DNA of 64,000 bases from Owenia fusiformis (lineage: Eukaryota > Annelida > Polychaeta > Sabellida > Oweniidae), in contig CAIIXF020000006.1 in NCBI GenBank assembly GCA_903813345.2, positions 22,887,936 to 22,951,935 of the forward strand, given 5' to 3'. This document shows positions 11,982-22,206 of the stretch, one piece after another. The position numbers and the translations under genes were made by a program. The notes beneath the pieces are model-generated. The model saw only the letters and a list, made by a program, of their open reading frames with translations. It had not been told where the DNA came from and did not search any database. Each line of letters begins with the position of its first letter. Within the stretch, counting starts at the first letter, position 1.

Positions 11982-12631
11982 TCCACTTGTTTACATCAAA
12001 TTCCAACTTCATACGATTACAAGCTAAATAACGCCAAAATTACTCCCAAACATGAAATATAAATGAATTTAAATTACAGAGACATGAAATATAGCAACAA
12101 TTATGCACAGAATGACATAATAAAGAAGCTTTAATGAGTTAAAGTTATCCTCATGAATTTAATTCCAAAATGGCCTAGCGCCGCAATTCTCAACTTGATC
12201 TCTATATATCTCGAAAAGTATACGCTAATTATATTCCAAACTTACTCAATAAAAACTTGAGATCGTTAGTTATACTAATCTATCAAAACTATATAGAAAT
12301 AAAGGCAAACTAACCTGTATTGGAACGATATGAGGGGACGATTCAAAATGCCGCACTAAAAACGTAGGTGGTGGTTACTGGATGTCAACTACCCAAACGT
12401 GAAACGAAAACACTAATTATATTGAAAATATACGAAATGACCGGAAGTAGCCAGTTAAACATGGTAAACAATTCACATACACAATTGTTAGACCAAGTAG
12501 GAATAAAAATAATTGCCCAAATATGTGTATAACTAGCAAGCTCAACTATAACCGGGGAGATTGCTGATAAAGTGCTGAAAACCTCCAAATACTAAGACCA
12601 TAAAATTTTTGAAAAATAATAATTTGTTACA

Positions 12632-12643
12632 CTCCTCCCATCC
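12632..12643 (-). other. polypurine tract
   Basis: The minus strand reads GGATGGGAGGAG immediately before the TGTAACA start of the 3' LTR. This is the expected plus-strand primer of an LTR element. Confidence 0.85.
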
Positions 12644-13601
12644 AATGATTTTGGTGTTTACAACACCAAGTCCAAAGTACACAAAAAATAACAAATTATT
12701 TTAAGAAAATATACTATATTACGACTGGTGAGGTAGTTTCACAGGCTAAATCATTATGAAAATAAAAACTTCTCTTAAATTACTGTTCATAGAAAATATA
12801 AGTATGTATATATCATCTTTATAAAGTCTCTGGGATAAGTTCAGTAACTTATGATACTCTCATGGTAAACTGTCTCTTAACTATGTCTCTAACACTGCTG
12901 ACACAGCAACTACTTATCTACATAATATACTTCTAAGAAACGTACTATATTCCATGATAATCACTTAGTCTATCATAAAATTACACATCACATGTCTTCA
13001 TGTTGATCAAGAATGTCTCTTTCGAAGTTATTCACTTTGTCTTTCACATATCACCTATCCTGGATCGTAGGTTTTATCGTAAATGTCTTTCCATGTTAAT
13101 CACAGTCTCTCACGTATCACATACTCCATATAATCTGTATGTTACTCATTAATGTCTTTTAGTGTTTATCACAGTCAATCACATATCATATACTATCTTT
13201 AATCCGTGTGTTGTCTATTAATATATATCCATGTTAATTATGCAGTCTTTCATATAACACATACTCTTTAATCCACATGTTTTTCATAAATATCTTCCCA
13301 TGTTAATTACAGTCTTTCGCATATCTTTATAAAAACTAAGACAGTCTTGTGTTCTACATTAATCACTGCTATCCTTATCAAATCACACTGCTACGTTCCA
13401 GATAATTTCTTAACATCTTTATGTCTTTATATCCTCAATAATCCATAAACTAAACTCCGATATAACAAAAGTAATCAGTCATACTTTAATGTCCTTTCCA
13501 TCATATTTCTAGGTTTTTCAATCAATTGGTAACGTCCTTATCTATATTTCCAACAAAACGAACCCAACTCCTGTAACAACTAATACTGTAAAGGTTAACA
13601 C
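12644..13601 (-). other. retrotransposon 3' untranslated region with ~70-bp degenerate tandem repeat
   Basis: Between the gag-pol stop and the polypurine tract there is no ORF. At about 13005-13330, units with CATGTTAATYACAGTCTYTCAC recur near 13092, 13163, 13230 and 13300. This gives a period of about 70 bp with heavy divergence. Confidence 0.6.
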
Positions 13602-16600
13602 TTAAATTTTCAGACTGGCATACCTAGTGACCAGAGTTTCATCCTCGAGGACGCTTCCATCTCTGGCGTAGTAACGGAATCTTATCTCCATCTTGATAGG
13701 GTTGTTTACTGTGCCCTTCTTATAAGGCTCATACTCCTCTGTTTCGACGTCCTCCTCCTCTAACCTTTCTAATACTACTTTGGCTGTTTTGGTTATTTTC
13801 TTACTCTCATCCTCATCTGAACTGGTCTCAATAATGGCAACACTTTTTGGCTCTTTCTTTGACTTTTTTCTCGGGGCACTCTTTGGCTTGGGTTTCGGGG
13901 ATTTTCCCTTATCTTTATTCAGAACATACTCCTTTCCTTCCCCAATTGGTATAACAATTCTACTGTCCCCCTGACTATCGACCTTCTTGGTCCCAGTATG
14001 TTTTCCCTCTTTCTCTTTAGGTTCTACCCTCTTCCCCCATACTATGGGTGACTTACTGGCCGCCGTTGTCACAGTGTTTGAAGCCATGGTGGTAGTCGTA
14101 GAGGGTAATGCAAGGGGATCCTTAGTAACACTCTGGGAACTCACAGAACTTGTTTTGGAGGTAACTACTGAAGTCTTGGGTACAGTGGTGCAAGGAACAC
14201 TCGTGGGAGTAGGGCGTGTCCCAAGGGAAGTTACAGGGGCCTTAGAACTGACAGGGGTTACTTCAGGTGACGTTGCATGATTCTTAGAGACAATAGGGGC
14301 TGGGGCAATTACCTCAGGGGCGCTCATTGGAGATGTAGGTGGGGCCCCTAGACTAGCAGAGGGTGGAGGGAATTGAGGTCTCTTGACATCAGAAGCCGAT
14401 TGCCATGTTTGTAACAACCCACTAAGCTGCTCCATGAGATTAAATCCTGTGGGTTCCTGGACTGTTGCTATGCGTTCAACTGGGAGGGAGTCTTTACTAG
14501 AGGACCTCGAAGGCCTATCCCATCGGGCGAACTTATCCACCTTACCACTATCACTACTATTCACTCTACGCTCCTTACTGTCTCTATCTTTACGATCATT
14601 GCTTCTGTCTCTATGGTAATCCCTACTATCTCTATCTTCTCTACTGTCTCTATCTCTACTACGGCCCCTACGATCATTGTATCCATACCGGAACCTATCA
14701 CCACGGTCACCGAATCTTGGTCTTGGCCAATGGGACATCTTGTCTTCGACTCTGGAAGCACATAAAACAGTATTTAACTCATAATCACACAAGCGTTTTG
14801 GGGGTTTCCGGACCCTCCTTCCCAACCCTTTTGATTGGCCCATAGAATCTGTACCACCCTGTTCACCCTCAATCACTCTCTTATTTTTAGACTTACTACA
14901 CCCTTTTTCCTGTGTTTCACTATCTGCATCAAGTATCACTCCTTTTTCCCTCATTTGGACTTCTCCTTGGTCGCTAGGCTCACATTTTTCATCTCTCGGC
15001 TCAGTTTCATATAACTCCACATCCATCGGGTCTGTTTTCACCTCTATATTCATTTTGGTCTCGGGTGGGGTCGGATCATCATCATGGAGTATTTTGTCCT
15101 CAGTTTCATCACTGTCCACTCTCATCTTTTCTCTCTGTTTCATCTCGGACGAATCCAAAGTCATTGGGTCGGATGGAATCTCCTCCAACTTCAGTTTGGT
15201 CTCATCCGAAGGTATTTTCCAGTCTTCTGGAAGTTGGCTCTCGTATGGTTTGAGTTGATCAAAATGGACCACTTTGGGTGTCCGCTTTCCCCACTCACAG
15301 ATGCGATAGGTGACATCAGACATCTTCTGCAAAACCTGAAATGGACCTAACCAACGACATTGCAATTTAGGAGAAATACCTCTTTTCTTGTTATTGTTTA
15401 AGTACCATACTGCATCACCAGGATTATATCCTTTACCAACCACACGTCGATCATAAACATCTCGTTGACGGATTGCTGACTTTTTTAACACCCTGCTTGC
15501 CCTTTCATGAGCATCTTTCAGGCCTTGTCGAAGTTCAATCACATAGTCTGTCTTCATTTCTTCCCATTGTGGATCCTCTATCATCCAAGATACTGGAACA
15601 GATAATTCCCGCCCAAACATCATCATAGCTGGCGTTTCCCCGGTAGCATCATGTGTAGATGTGCGATACGCCATGAGAGCAAATGGAATCTGTACATCCC
15701 AGTCAGACTGATGGACCTCGGGTTGCAACAACTTAGCAATAGTGTCAAGTAAGGTCCTGTTATATCTTTCGACCATCCCGTCACTCTGTGGGTGGAAAGG
15801 GGTGGTTCGGGTCTTGTGTATCCCCATCAACTTGCAGACTTCTTGAAAAACATGAGATTCGAAGTTCCGACCCTGGTCGGAGTGCAAGTCTGCGGGAACT
15901 CCGAATCTACACACAACTTCTGTAACCAGCTTGTCTGCCACTGTAATGGCTTCTTGGTTAGGAAGGGCAAAGGCTTCTACCCACTTGGAAAAATAGTCAG
16001 CACACACCATGATCACCTTGTTCCCTCTAGACGTCTCGGGAAATGGTCCTAATATGTCCACTGCATACCTCTCCATGGGACTACTTACCCCTTGTATCTG
16101 CAATGGAGCTCTTCTGGCTCGCAGAGGTTTTCTTCTCTTTCCACACGTGTGACAGGTTCGCACGACCCCTCTGACATCAACCCTCTGTTCGAACCAATAA
16201 AATCTCTGCCTACTTTTCAAAAAGGTCCTACGGATTCCAAAATGCCCCGCTACCTTGTTAGTATGACACATTTCTAGAACAACCAGCTTCATCGGGGATG
16301 GTACAACAATTTGCAAATGACCATGCTCTCCACTTGCATCCTCCCATCTTTTACAAAGTACATCCTTGTGAATTTCTAGCTGGTTCCAAAGGTGCCAATA
16401 ATGTTTGGTTGCTGGTGAGTTAAAACTGATTTTATCCCAAATAGGCCTAGTGTTAGAGGAACGCAAGGCCTCTAATATGGGCTGTATCTCAGGGTCCTGT
16501 TCCTGTGCCTCTGCAATCTTTTCCAACGTCCAAGTTGGTTCAATAGCAACCATAGCAACTTGTAATTGAGACACATCTTCTTGTTGAGCTACCTCATCAC

Positions 16601-19600
16601 AGTGAGAACACTGTGTACAGGGTCTCCGAGACATAACATCGGCGTTGGCATGTCGTGGTCCAGGTCTGTACTCCAATTGAAAGTTGTATTCTTGAAGCAC
16701 CTCTAACCATCGAGCCAATTGTCCCTCTGGGTTCTTAAAATTCGTCAACCATCTCAAGGATCCATGGTCTGAGCGAATGGTGAATCGTACACCATATAGA
16801 TATTGACGAAAATACTTCGCGAAGTGCACCACAGCCAGGAGTTCCTTCCTGGTTACACAGTAGTTTAACTCTGGTCCATTAAGTCGGTGACTGGCATAAT
16901 ATATAACTCTTTCTTCGTTGTCTTGTATCTGGGATAAAACAGCGCCAACAGCTTCATGACTGGCATCTGTGTCCAATATGTAGGGACAATCATCCCTTGG
17001 AAAAGCCAAAATCGGTGCTGTAGTTAACCTTTCCTTTAAAGTAATGAAGGCTTCTTCAGCTTCAGAGTTCCACATGAACCTCTGGTTCTTCCGTGTTAAC
17101 TTGTGCAAAGGTCCTGCTATTTCAGCAAAGTTTTTAATGTGTCTCCTGTAATATGATGCTCCTCCCACAAACTGCCGGACCTGCTTGACAGTCTTTGGAG
17201 TGGGATATTGTAGCATAGCTTCCACTTTCTTGGGATCGGGTGCAATGCCCTCCCCTGAAACTACATGCCCTAAGTAGTTTACCTGTGTCTGAAGTAGAGT
17301 ACACTTCTTTGGTTTCAACTTCAATCCAGCTCTACGTAATCGCCCAAATACCCCTTCTAAACGTTTTAGAGCTTGTTCAAATGTAGGGGAGAAAGAAATG
17401 ACGTCATCCAAGTAAACTAAGGACCCTTCCTTGTTCAATCCGCTAAGGACTTCTTCCATCAGTCTACAAAAAGTAGAGGGTGCGTTTGCCAAGCCAAATG
17501 GCATTACAGCCCATTGGAACAGTCCCCCTCTCACAGTAAATGCAGATTTTTCCTGTGCTTCTTTGTCCAGTAATATTTGCCAGTAACCACTGGCTAAATC
17601 CAGGGTGCTGAAATACTTTGATCCATTCATCATGTCTAACGTTTCGTCAATCCGTGGGATAGGAAAAGCATCTTTCTTGGTAACGCTATTGAGCTTCCTA
17701 TAATCCACACAGAATCTCCAAGACCCGTCCTTTTTCTTTACTAATACAATGGGCGATGCCCATGGACTCTGTGATGGCTTAATTATACCTCGTCGCAACA
17801 TGTCTTCAATGAGCTCATTCACTTCATCTTGTCGACTTCTGGGCAACATTCGGTATCTTTGTCGAATAGGAGTAGTATCCCCTGTATCAATGTTGTGTTC
17901 TACTAATGTAGTCCTCCCCAAATCATCATCACTTTGGGCAAAGATATCCTTATTTCCTCTTAGTAGCTTCTGCAATTGATCTCTCTGGGTCTGATTAAGT
18001 CCACAAGAACTCCGTTCAAACAAGTCCTGCATAAACTCTGGTAATGGCAAAAGTGAATCCTCAGTCCCTTCTGAACCTGTAAGCGGGCAAATTATTTCTT
18101 CAGTGACTTTATCGAGATCTACTTGATAGGTGTCCTCATCTACAGAGGTAATGACTCCTAATACAGCCCCTTCGGGAATGGATATTTCAAAGTCATTGTG
18201 ATTCCTTACTTCCATATAACTACTTTGACTTGTATCAGCTAAGGTTGTCACAATTTCGAGTTCTTCTAAATCTTCGGCATCTAAATAAGGTTCAATAATA
18301 CCCATCCCAGTGAGTGGCTCCTTCCATTGAACTTCAATAAATTGACCAGAAAAGGCAGGTAAGATCACTTCATGGGCAGCATTATAACATAACGAAGATT
18401 GTCGTGGATCAAACATTTGCCTTAAATCTGATAATATATCGTCCTCCAACTCTAAACTTTCTGGTGTATTAGGAGGCGTTTCTGGAATGATGATTGGAGT
18501 AGCTGGAGGGCTATCAGGAAATCGCATTCCTTGTTCAGGTGATGGAGTTTCAGGTACAAGTATATATTCCAACTGTTCCCTGGCATCTTCAAAATCCTGA
18601 GAATCCTCAGAGTCCTCCATACTCTCCTCAGGAATAGATGAAGGGCTATCGGGGAACTGGATCCTGGCTACAGGTGGGGTTTGTGTGGTACCTTTAAATT
18701 TTGCTCTCTCTTTACAACTGGATCCACTATCAACTGATTCCACTTGTTTTCCACAAGCCTCAGAGATAAAATCATCTGCTTTTAGATCAGAACTGTAACT
18801 CTTATCCAATTTGACCATTGACCCCACACTGCAACTTCGAGAATTGTCTGTTTCCCTCGAATTCAACTTCATTTCAGCATCCTCATAACTGTCTGTTGAA
18901 ATATTGGGTTTGTCCTTGGTCCCAAAGCTAACTGTGCATCGGTGGTAGTCCACTATCGCGCCTGATGCAGAAAGATAGTCACTTCCCAAAATTCCTTCGA
19001 AGTCAATTGGGGCTACTACAATCTCCAACTCCTCTTCATGTCCATCGATACTCACCTTACCGAATATGGCTCCTAAAGTGGCCAATGGTTCCCCATCAGC
19101 CTGCAGCATAATATGAGTAGCTGGTATAAGTTTAGGACGATAGCGAGGGTTCATCCTTCTGTAAACTTCACTGTTTACAATGGTGCGTGCAGCACCAGAG
19201 TCCAACAAAAAGGCTACCTCTGCACCACAAACATCACCATGAGCGATAACTTTACGGACATCTTTTGGGGACTCATTCTTTGAAACATCTCTCCCAAAAT
19301 GAGAGAGGAATTTAACTGGAGCGGCTTGGCGTGACTCAGCTTGTGCTTCTTTAGCTCGCTCCTCCATTCGCTTCCTGCTATAACACTCTGCAATAACATG
19401 ACCTGGTTTATGGCAGAAAAAGCACTCCAATTTTCTGTATCGACTTCCCTTTATTTCGGAATTGGTCTTCGGATTATCACCATCAGACTGGATTTTCGTC
19501 TCCATCAGCTGAATCCTCTTCTCCAGATTTTTGCGGTCTTGTTCAGCATTTTTACGATCTTTTTCCAGGTTTTTTCGATCTTCCTCTTGCTTGTTGCCTA

Positions 19601-21374
19601 ATTCCTCTAACAGCCTAGTGAGTTTCTTCAAATCATCATCCTTGTCTTCTAAAGCATTAACACGGCTATATCTGGACTTTTGTCCTTTCCTCATTCTTTC
19701 CGATTCCACATAAGATTCTTCTCTCAGGGCAATTTCAATTGCCTTGTCTAACGTTGTGCATTCTTTATTATGTATTGCTCGGCGTATATCATCCTCCGCT
19801 ATCGCCTGCTCAAAACTACGCCTTGCTAATCTATCCTGGGCTGACCTACTCATCTCAGGATATGCCAATGCTGTAAGTCGCCTGATATCCTGTCCTAAAG
19901 TCTGTAAAGATTCTTTTGGCTTCCTCATTCGCCCAATTAGTTCGGCCTCATATACCTCTGCTTTTCCTCCAGGCCCATATCTTTTCTCCAAGGCTAAAAC
20001 CAATTGATCATACGTATACCCAGCTTCCATTTCCAACACGATTTGTTGGGCAGTCCCCCGCAGACTGGTAGCTAAGTACTCATTTTTCTCTTCTGTGGTC
20101 CAACTGTTGGCCTTAGCACATATTTCAAAATGGGCTCGATACTCCTGCCAAGGAGTAGTGCCATTATATGTCTCCGGCTTGATCCTATTCTTGGACTTGG
20201 ACATCTGGTTAAACAATTTCATAAGGTCCATGGAATCACCAGGTATATTATTATCAACCTCTCTTTTCCTCTCACTAGTAGAATCATCTCTTGAAGAACG
20301 CGTTTCAAATCTACCTTCAACTTGACGTATCCCGTTATCACTCCCATATTCATGCTCCATCCGTTGACCTCCCATTCTGTGCATAGACTGGCCTCCTGAA
20401 GCACAAACGTCCTCTTGCTTACATGCAGGATCTCGCTGGTCTCTACCAGTTGATTTCTGTGTAGGAGTGACAGGAATTCTGTCTTGTCTTTCCAGTTTCC
20501 ATGGTTTCATTCTTGATGGAGTAGGAGGTTCAGGTGTAAAACAATCTGTGTTCTGCGGACAGTGCCTCATGGGCAAAGGAGGTGACCGTTGTGCTCCCCT
20601 TCGAGCTCCACTTGGAGTTGCATACAAATCATTACCAATAGCATTCCCTGTATACAAAACACCATTGGACTTGGTCTCTGTACTAACTGCTACTGTAGTA
20701 CTCTGTATATGCTGCAGGATCGCCTGCAACTGATGATCTTGTTTCTCCTGTCTTTCCTGTTGTCTTTCTTCGCTTATTTGTTGTTGCTCTTCTCTAATTT
20801 GTTGCATATGTCTGTTCTCTTCCATTTGCTTTGCTATTAGAGTCATACTATGAGTCTGTATTTGTTGGGTCTCTTTAATATCATCCAACTGTTTCTGTTG
20901 CGCCTCTGTAACATTCCCAAAAACAGACATCTGATCTCGCAACTGACCTTCCACCATAGTTAACTCTTGTTTCACTATATCCTCTGTCTGGCTCTTTTTC
21001 AAAGGCCGATTCATAACAGTAGAGGTTATTGGAAAATGTCTGGCAGTATTCCTTTTATCCAATCCCAGGGGATTTGCTGGAGTCTCTAGATTAGTCAATC
21101 CTCCTCCAGACCAATACCCTGTAGTTACATTGCTGGGTAAAACTCTTTTCTCAGTATCCACCTTTGGATCCTTTGATCTAGCGCCTGCACCAAGAGGGGC
21201 CTCCTTTGATGCATCAGAAAATGTGGCGCCAACTTTGTCCAATGGCTGAGTTGTATCATTAGCTCCCGGATTATTTATTTCCATTGGATTTGTCTTCATG
21301 AATACAGTAGTCTCCCCTTCAATCTCTATATCCTCATCATCCATTGGATAGGGAAGATTGGACTCTGGATCCAT
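13602..21374 (-). CDS. Ty3/Gypsy Gag-Pol polyprotein with C-terminal extension (2,590 aa)
   Basis: One uninterrupted ORF; the ATG lies 45 bases past the primer-binding site. In order: Q-rich coiled coil (~150-225), Gag domain (~395-555, starting near PETYNGTTPW), a second charged coiled coil (~575-635), CCHC zinc knuckle C651-C654-H659-C664, aspartic protease DSGA at 725-728, reverse transcriptase with YLDD at 1321-1324, RNase H (DTDAS at 1468-1472), integrase zinc finger (C1741, C1744), catalytic D1773-D1833-E1869 with the exact D35E spacing, and a GPF module at 2010-2012. Pol seems to end near RRVRKPPKR. Residues 2213-2590 form an added region: Arg/Asp/Ser-rich, then Pro/Ser/Thr-rich, a Lys-rich nuclear-type signal, and a SUMO-interaction-like VAIIE (2512-2516) followed by acidic residues. 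No frameshift separates Gag and Pol, and all catalytic residues are intact. Confidence 0.97.
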   Translation of the reverse strand: MDPESNLPYPMDDEDIEIEGETTVFMKTNPMEINNPGANDTTQPLDKVGATFSDASKEAPLGAGARSKDPKVDTEKRVLPSNVTTGYWSGGGLTNLETPANPLGLDKRNTARHFPITSTVMNRPLKKSQTEDIVKQELTMVEGQLRDQMSVFGNVTEAQQKQLDDIKETQQIQTHSMTLIAKQMEENRHMQQIREEQQQISEERQQERQEKQDHQLQAILQHIQSTTVAVSTETKSNGVLYTGNAIGNDLYATPSGARRGAQRSPPLPMRHCPQNTDCFTPEPPTPSRMKPWKLERQDRIPVTPTQKSTGRDQRDPACKQEDVCASGGQSMHRMGGQRMEHEYGSDNGIRQVEGRFETRSSRDDSTSERKREVDNNIPGDSMDLMKLFNQMSKSKNRIKPETYNGTTPWQEYRAHFEICAKANSWTTEEKNEYLATSLRGTAQQIVLEMEAGYTYDQLVLALEKRYGPGGKAEVYEAELIGRMRKPKESLQTLGQDIRRLTALAYPEMSRSAQDRLARRSFEQAIAEDDIRRAIHNKECTTLDKAIEIALREESYVESERMRKGQKSRYSRVNALEDKDDDLKKLTRLLEELGNKQEEDRKNLEKDRKNAEQDRKNLEKRIQLMETKIQSDGDNPKTNSEIKGSRYRKLECFFCHKPGHVIAECYSRKRMEERAKEAQAESRQAAPVKFLSHFGRDVSKNESPKDVRKVIAHGDVCGAEVAFLLDSGAARTIVNSEVYRRMNPRYRPKLIPATHIMLQADGEPLATLGAIFGKVSIDGHEEELEIVVAPIDFEGILGSDYLSASGAIVDYHRCTVSFGTKDKPNISTDSYEDAEMKLNSRETDNSRSCSVGSMVKLDKSYSSDLKADDFISEACGKQVESVDSGSSCKERAKFKGTTQTPPVARIQFPDSPSSIPEESMEDSEDSQDFEDAREQLEYILVPETPSPEQGMRFPDSPPATPIIIPETPPNTPESLELEDDILSDLRQMFDPRQSSLCYNAAHEVILPAFSGQFIEVQWKEPLTGMGIIEPYLDAEDLEELEIVTTLADTSQSSYMEVRNHNDFEISIPEGAVLGVITSVDEDTYQVDLDKVTEEIICPLTGSEGTEDSLLPLPEFMQDLFERSSCGLNQTQRDQLQKLLRGNKDIFAQSDDDLGRTTLVEHNIDTGDTTPIRQRYRMLPRSRQDEVNELIEDMLRRGIIKPSQSPWASPIVLVKKKDGSWRFCVDYRKLNSVTKKDAFPIPRIDETLDMMNGSKYFSTLDLASGYWQILLDKEAQEKSAFTVRGGLFQWAVMPFGLANAPSTFCRLMEEVLSGLNKEGSLVYLDDVISFSPTFEQALKRLEGVFGRLRRAGLKLKPKKCTLLQTQVNYLGHVVSGEGIAPDPKKVEAMLQYPTPKTVKQVRQFVGGASYYRRHIKNFAEIAGPLHKLTRKNQRFMWNSEAEEAFITLKERLTTAPILAFPRDDCPYILDTDASHEAVGAVLSQIQDNEERVIYYASHRLNGPELNYCVTRKELLAVVHFAKYFRQYLYGVRFTIRSDHGSLRWLTNFKNPEGQLARWLEVLQEYNFQLEYRPGPRHANADVMSRRPCTQCSHCDEVAQQEDVSQLQVAMVAIEPTWTLEKIAEAQEQDPEIQPILEALRSSNTRPIWDKISFNSPATKHYWHLWNQLEIHKDVLCKRWEDASGEHGHLQIVVPSPMKLVVLEMCHTNKVAGHFGIRRTFLKSRQRFYWFEQRVDVRGVVRTCHTCGKRRKPLRARRAPLQIQGVSSPMERYAVDILGPFPETSRGNKVIMVCADYFSKWVEAFALPNQEAITVADKLVTEVVCRFGVPADLHSDQGRNFESHVFQEVCKLMGIHKTRTTPFHPQSDGMVERYNRTLLDTIAKLLQPEVHQSDWDVQIPFALMAYRTSTHDATGETPAMMMFGRELSVPVSWMIEDPQWEEMKTDYVIELRQGLKDAHERASRVLKKSAIRQRDVYDRRVVGKGYNPGDAVWYLNNNKKRGISPKLQCRWLGPFQVLQKMSDVTYRICEWGKRTPKVVHFDQLKPYESQLPEDWKIPSDETKLKLEEIPSDPMTLDSSEMKQREKMRVDSDETEDKILHDDDPTPPETKMNIEVKTDPMDVELYETEPRDEKCEPSDQGEVQMREKGVILDADSETQEKGCSKSKNKRVIEGEQGGTDSMGQSKGLGRRVRKPPKRLCDYELNTVLCASRVEDKMSHWPRPRFGDRGDRFRYGYNDRRGRSRDRDSREDRDSRDYHRDRSNDRKDRDSKERRVNSSDSGKVDKFARWDRPSRSSSKDSLPVERIATVQEPTGFNLMEQLSGLLQTWQSASDVKRPQFPPPSASLGAPPTSPMSAPEVIAPAPIVSKNHATSPEVTPVSSKAPVTSLGTRPTPTSVPCTTVPKTSVVTSKTSSVSSQSVTKDPLALPSTTTTMASNTVTTAASKSPIVWGKRVEPKEKEGKHTGTKKVDSQGDSRIVIPIGEGKEYVLNKDKGKSPKPKPKSAPRKKSKKEPKSVAIIETSSDEDESKKITKTAKVVLERLEEEDVETEEYEPYKKGTVNNPIKMEIRFRYYARDGSVLEDETLVTRYASLKI

Positions 21375-21419
21375 CCTAAATCAGTATAATGCACCTCGGG
21401 CTTATATCTTCAGACAATT

Positions 21420-21438
21420 AATCCCACCGCTGCCACCA
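21420..21438 (-). other. primer-binding site, tRNA-Leu
   Basis: The plus strand reads AATCCCACCGCTGCCACCA, the 3' end plus CCA of animal tRNA-Leu (UAG/AAG type). The minus strand therefore pairs with that tRNA over 19 bases. One G separates it from the LTR end at 21440. Confidence 0.92.
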
Positions 21439-21920
21439 GTGTAACAGTTTGGCCTTTTTTGTGGATATGTGGTAGTGTGGCTAATAAAAAGACCACTGTT
21501 TAGTAAACGGTGTTTACTTGTGGATTGCACGGCACACGTTAAATGTGCTTTGTCCCTAAAGAAATAAACAGAATATATAATTTTATATATATATAATACA
21601 AAACAATATATTGTGGCGTTTATAAGCCCAAATAAGATGTACATGCAATTTCAAATGTAATGTAAGAATATTACGGTGTTATTATTTCTCTTAAAACTCA
21701 CAACTCAAAAGTCCATATGAGCTAATAATAATTATCACTGATAAAATAATATCCAGAGTCCATATAAACTGATGATCACTATATAACACTGTTGTATTCC
21801 GAATATGCAAAGTTCATGTAAATTGTACCACTTGTACGTCTTGTATTGTTATTGTATCTTGAACCTGGAATAGTAAGCTGAGCGTAACAAAGTCTTGTCT
21901 CCTAATTTTGGGAAGCAACT

Positions 21921-22145
21921 TTACACAAAATTCGTAGTACTCATGCTGAAGCTTGGTGTGGATTTTAAAGCAGGGGTTGGCGTAGGGGGTATTGGAACTG
22001 CTGGAACAGGCGCTTCTTCGTCTTGAATCTTAATACACACCTGGGAGCATATGACTAACATCAAACATAAAAGTACAAATAAAATTCCACCCACGACCAA
22101 GATGATGAAGGGGATATCCAGTTCCATCCACTGTAAACTCAGCAA
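21921..22145 (-). CDS. LTR-encoded small membrane protein, 74 aa (5' LTR copy)
   Basis: Identical to the ORF in the other LTR. In this copy it lies in the predicted mRNA leader, 547 bases upstream of the gag-pol ATG. It would act as an upstream ORF or be translated from a separate or spliced RNA. No homologous family recognised. Confidence 0.45.
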   Translation of the reverse strand: MLSLQWMELDIPFIILVVGGILFVLLCLMLVICSQVCIKIQDEEAPVPAVPIPPTPTPALKSTPSFSMSTTNFV

Positions 22146-22206
22146 CTGTCTTGTGTCTTGCTTCCAATGAAAATACTAATTCTCTTCACGTTGTTGTAGT
22201 ATCCTC

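Larger units (their letters stand above)
8674..12631 (-). repeat. 3' LTR (3,958 bp)
   Basis: Downstream LTR in element orientation. Reading from 12631 leftwards: ~0.65 kb of U3, CRE (11974-11981) and TATA (11948-11954), a stretch with a possible AATAAA (11444-11439), the 91-bp minisatellite, a 74-codon ORF, and the TGTTACA end at 8674. The U3/R/U5 split is inferred from those motifs. It is several times longer than usual Ty3/Gypsy LTRs. Confidence 0.95.

Noticed and set aside
11821-12012. 63-codon ORF in both LTRs
   Set aside because: It spans the CRE and TATA motifs, so its start would lie upstream of the predicted transcription start.
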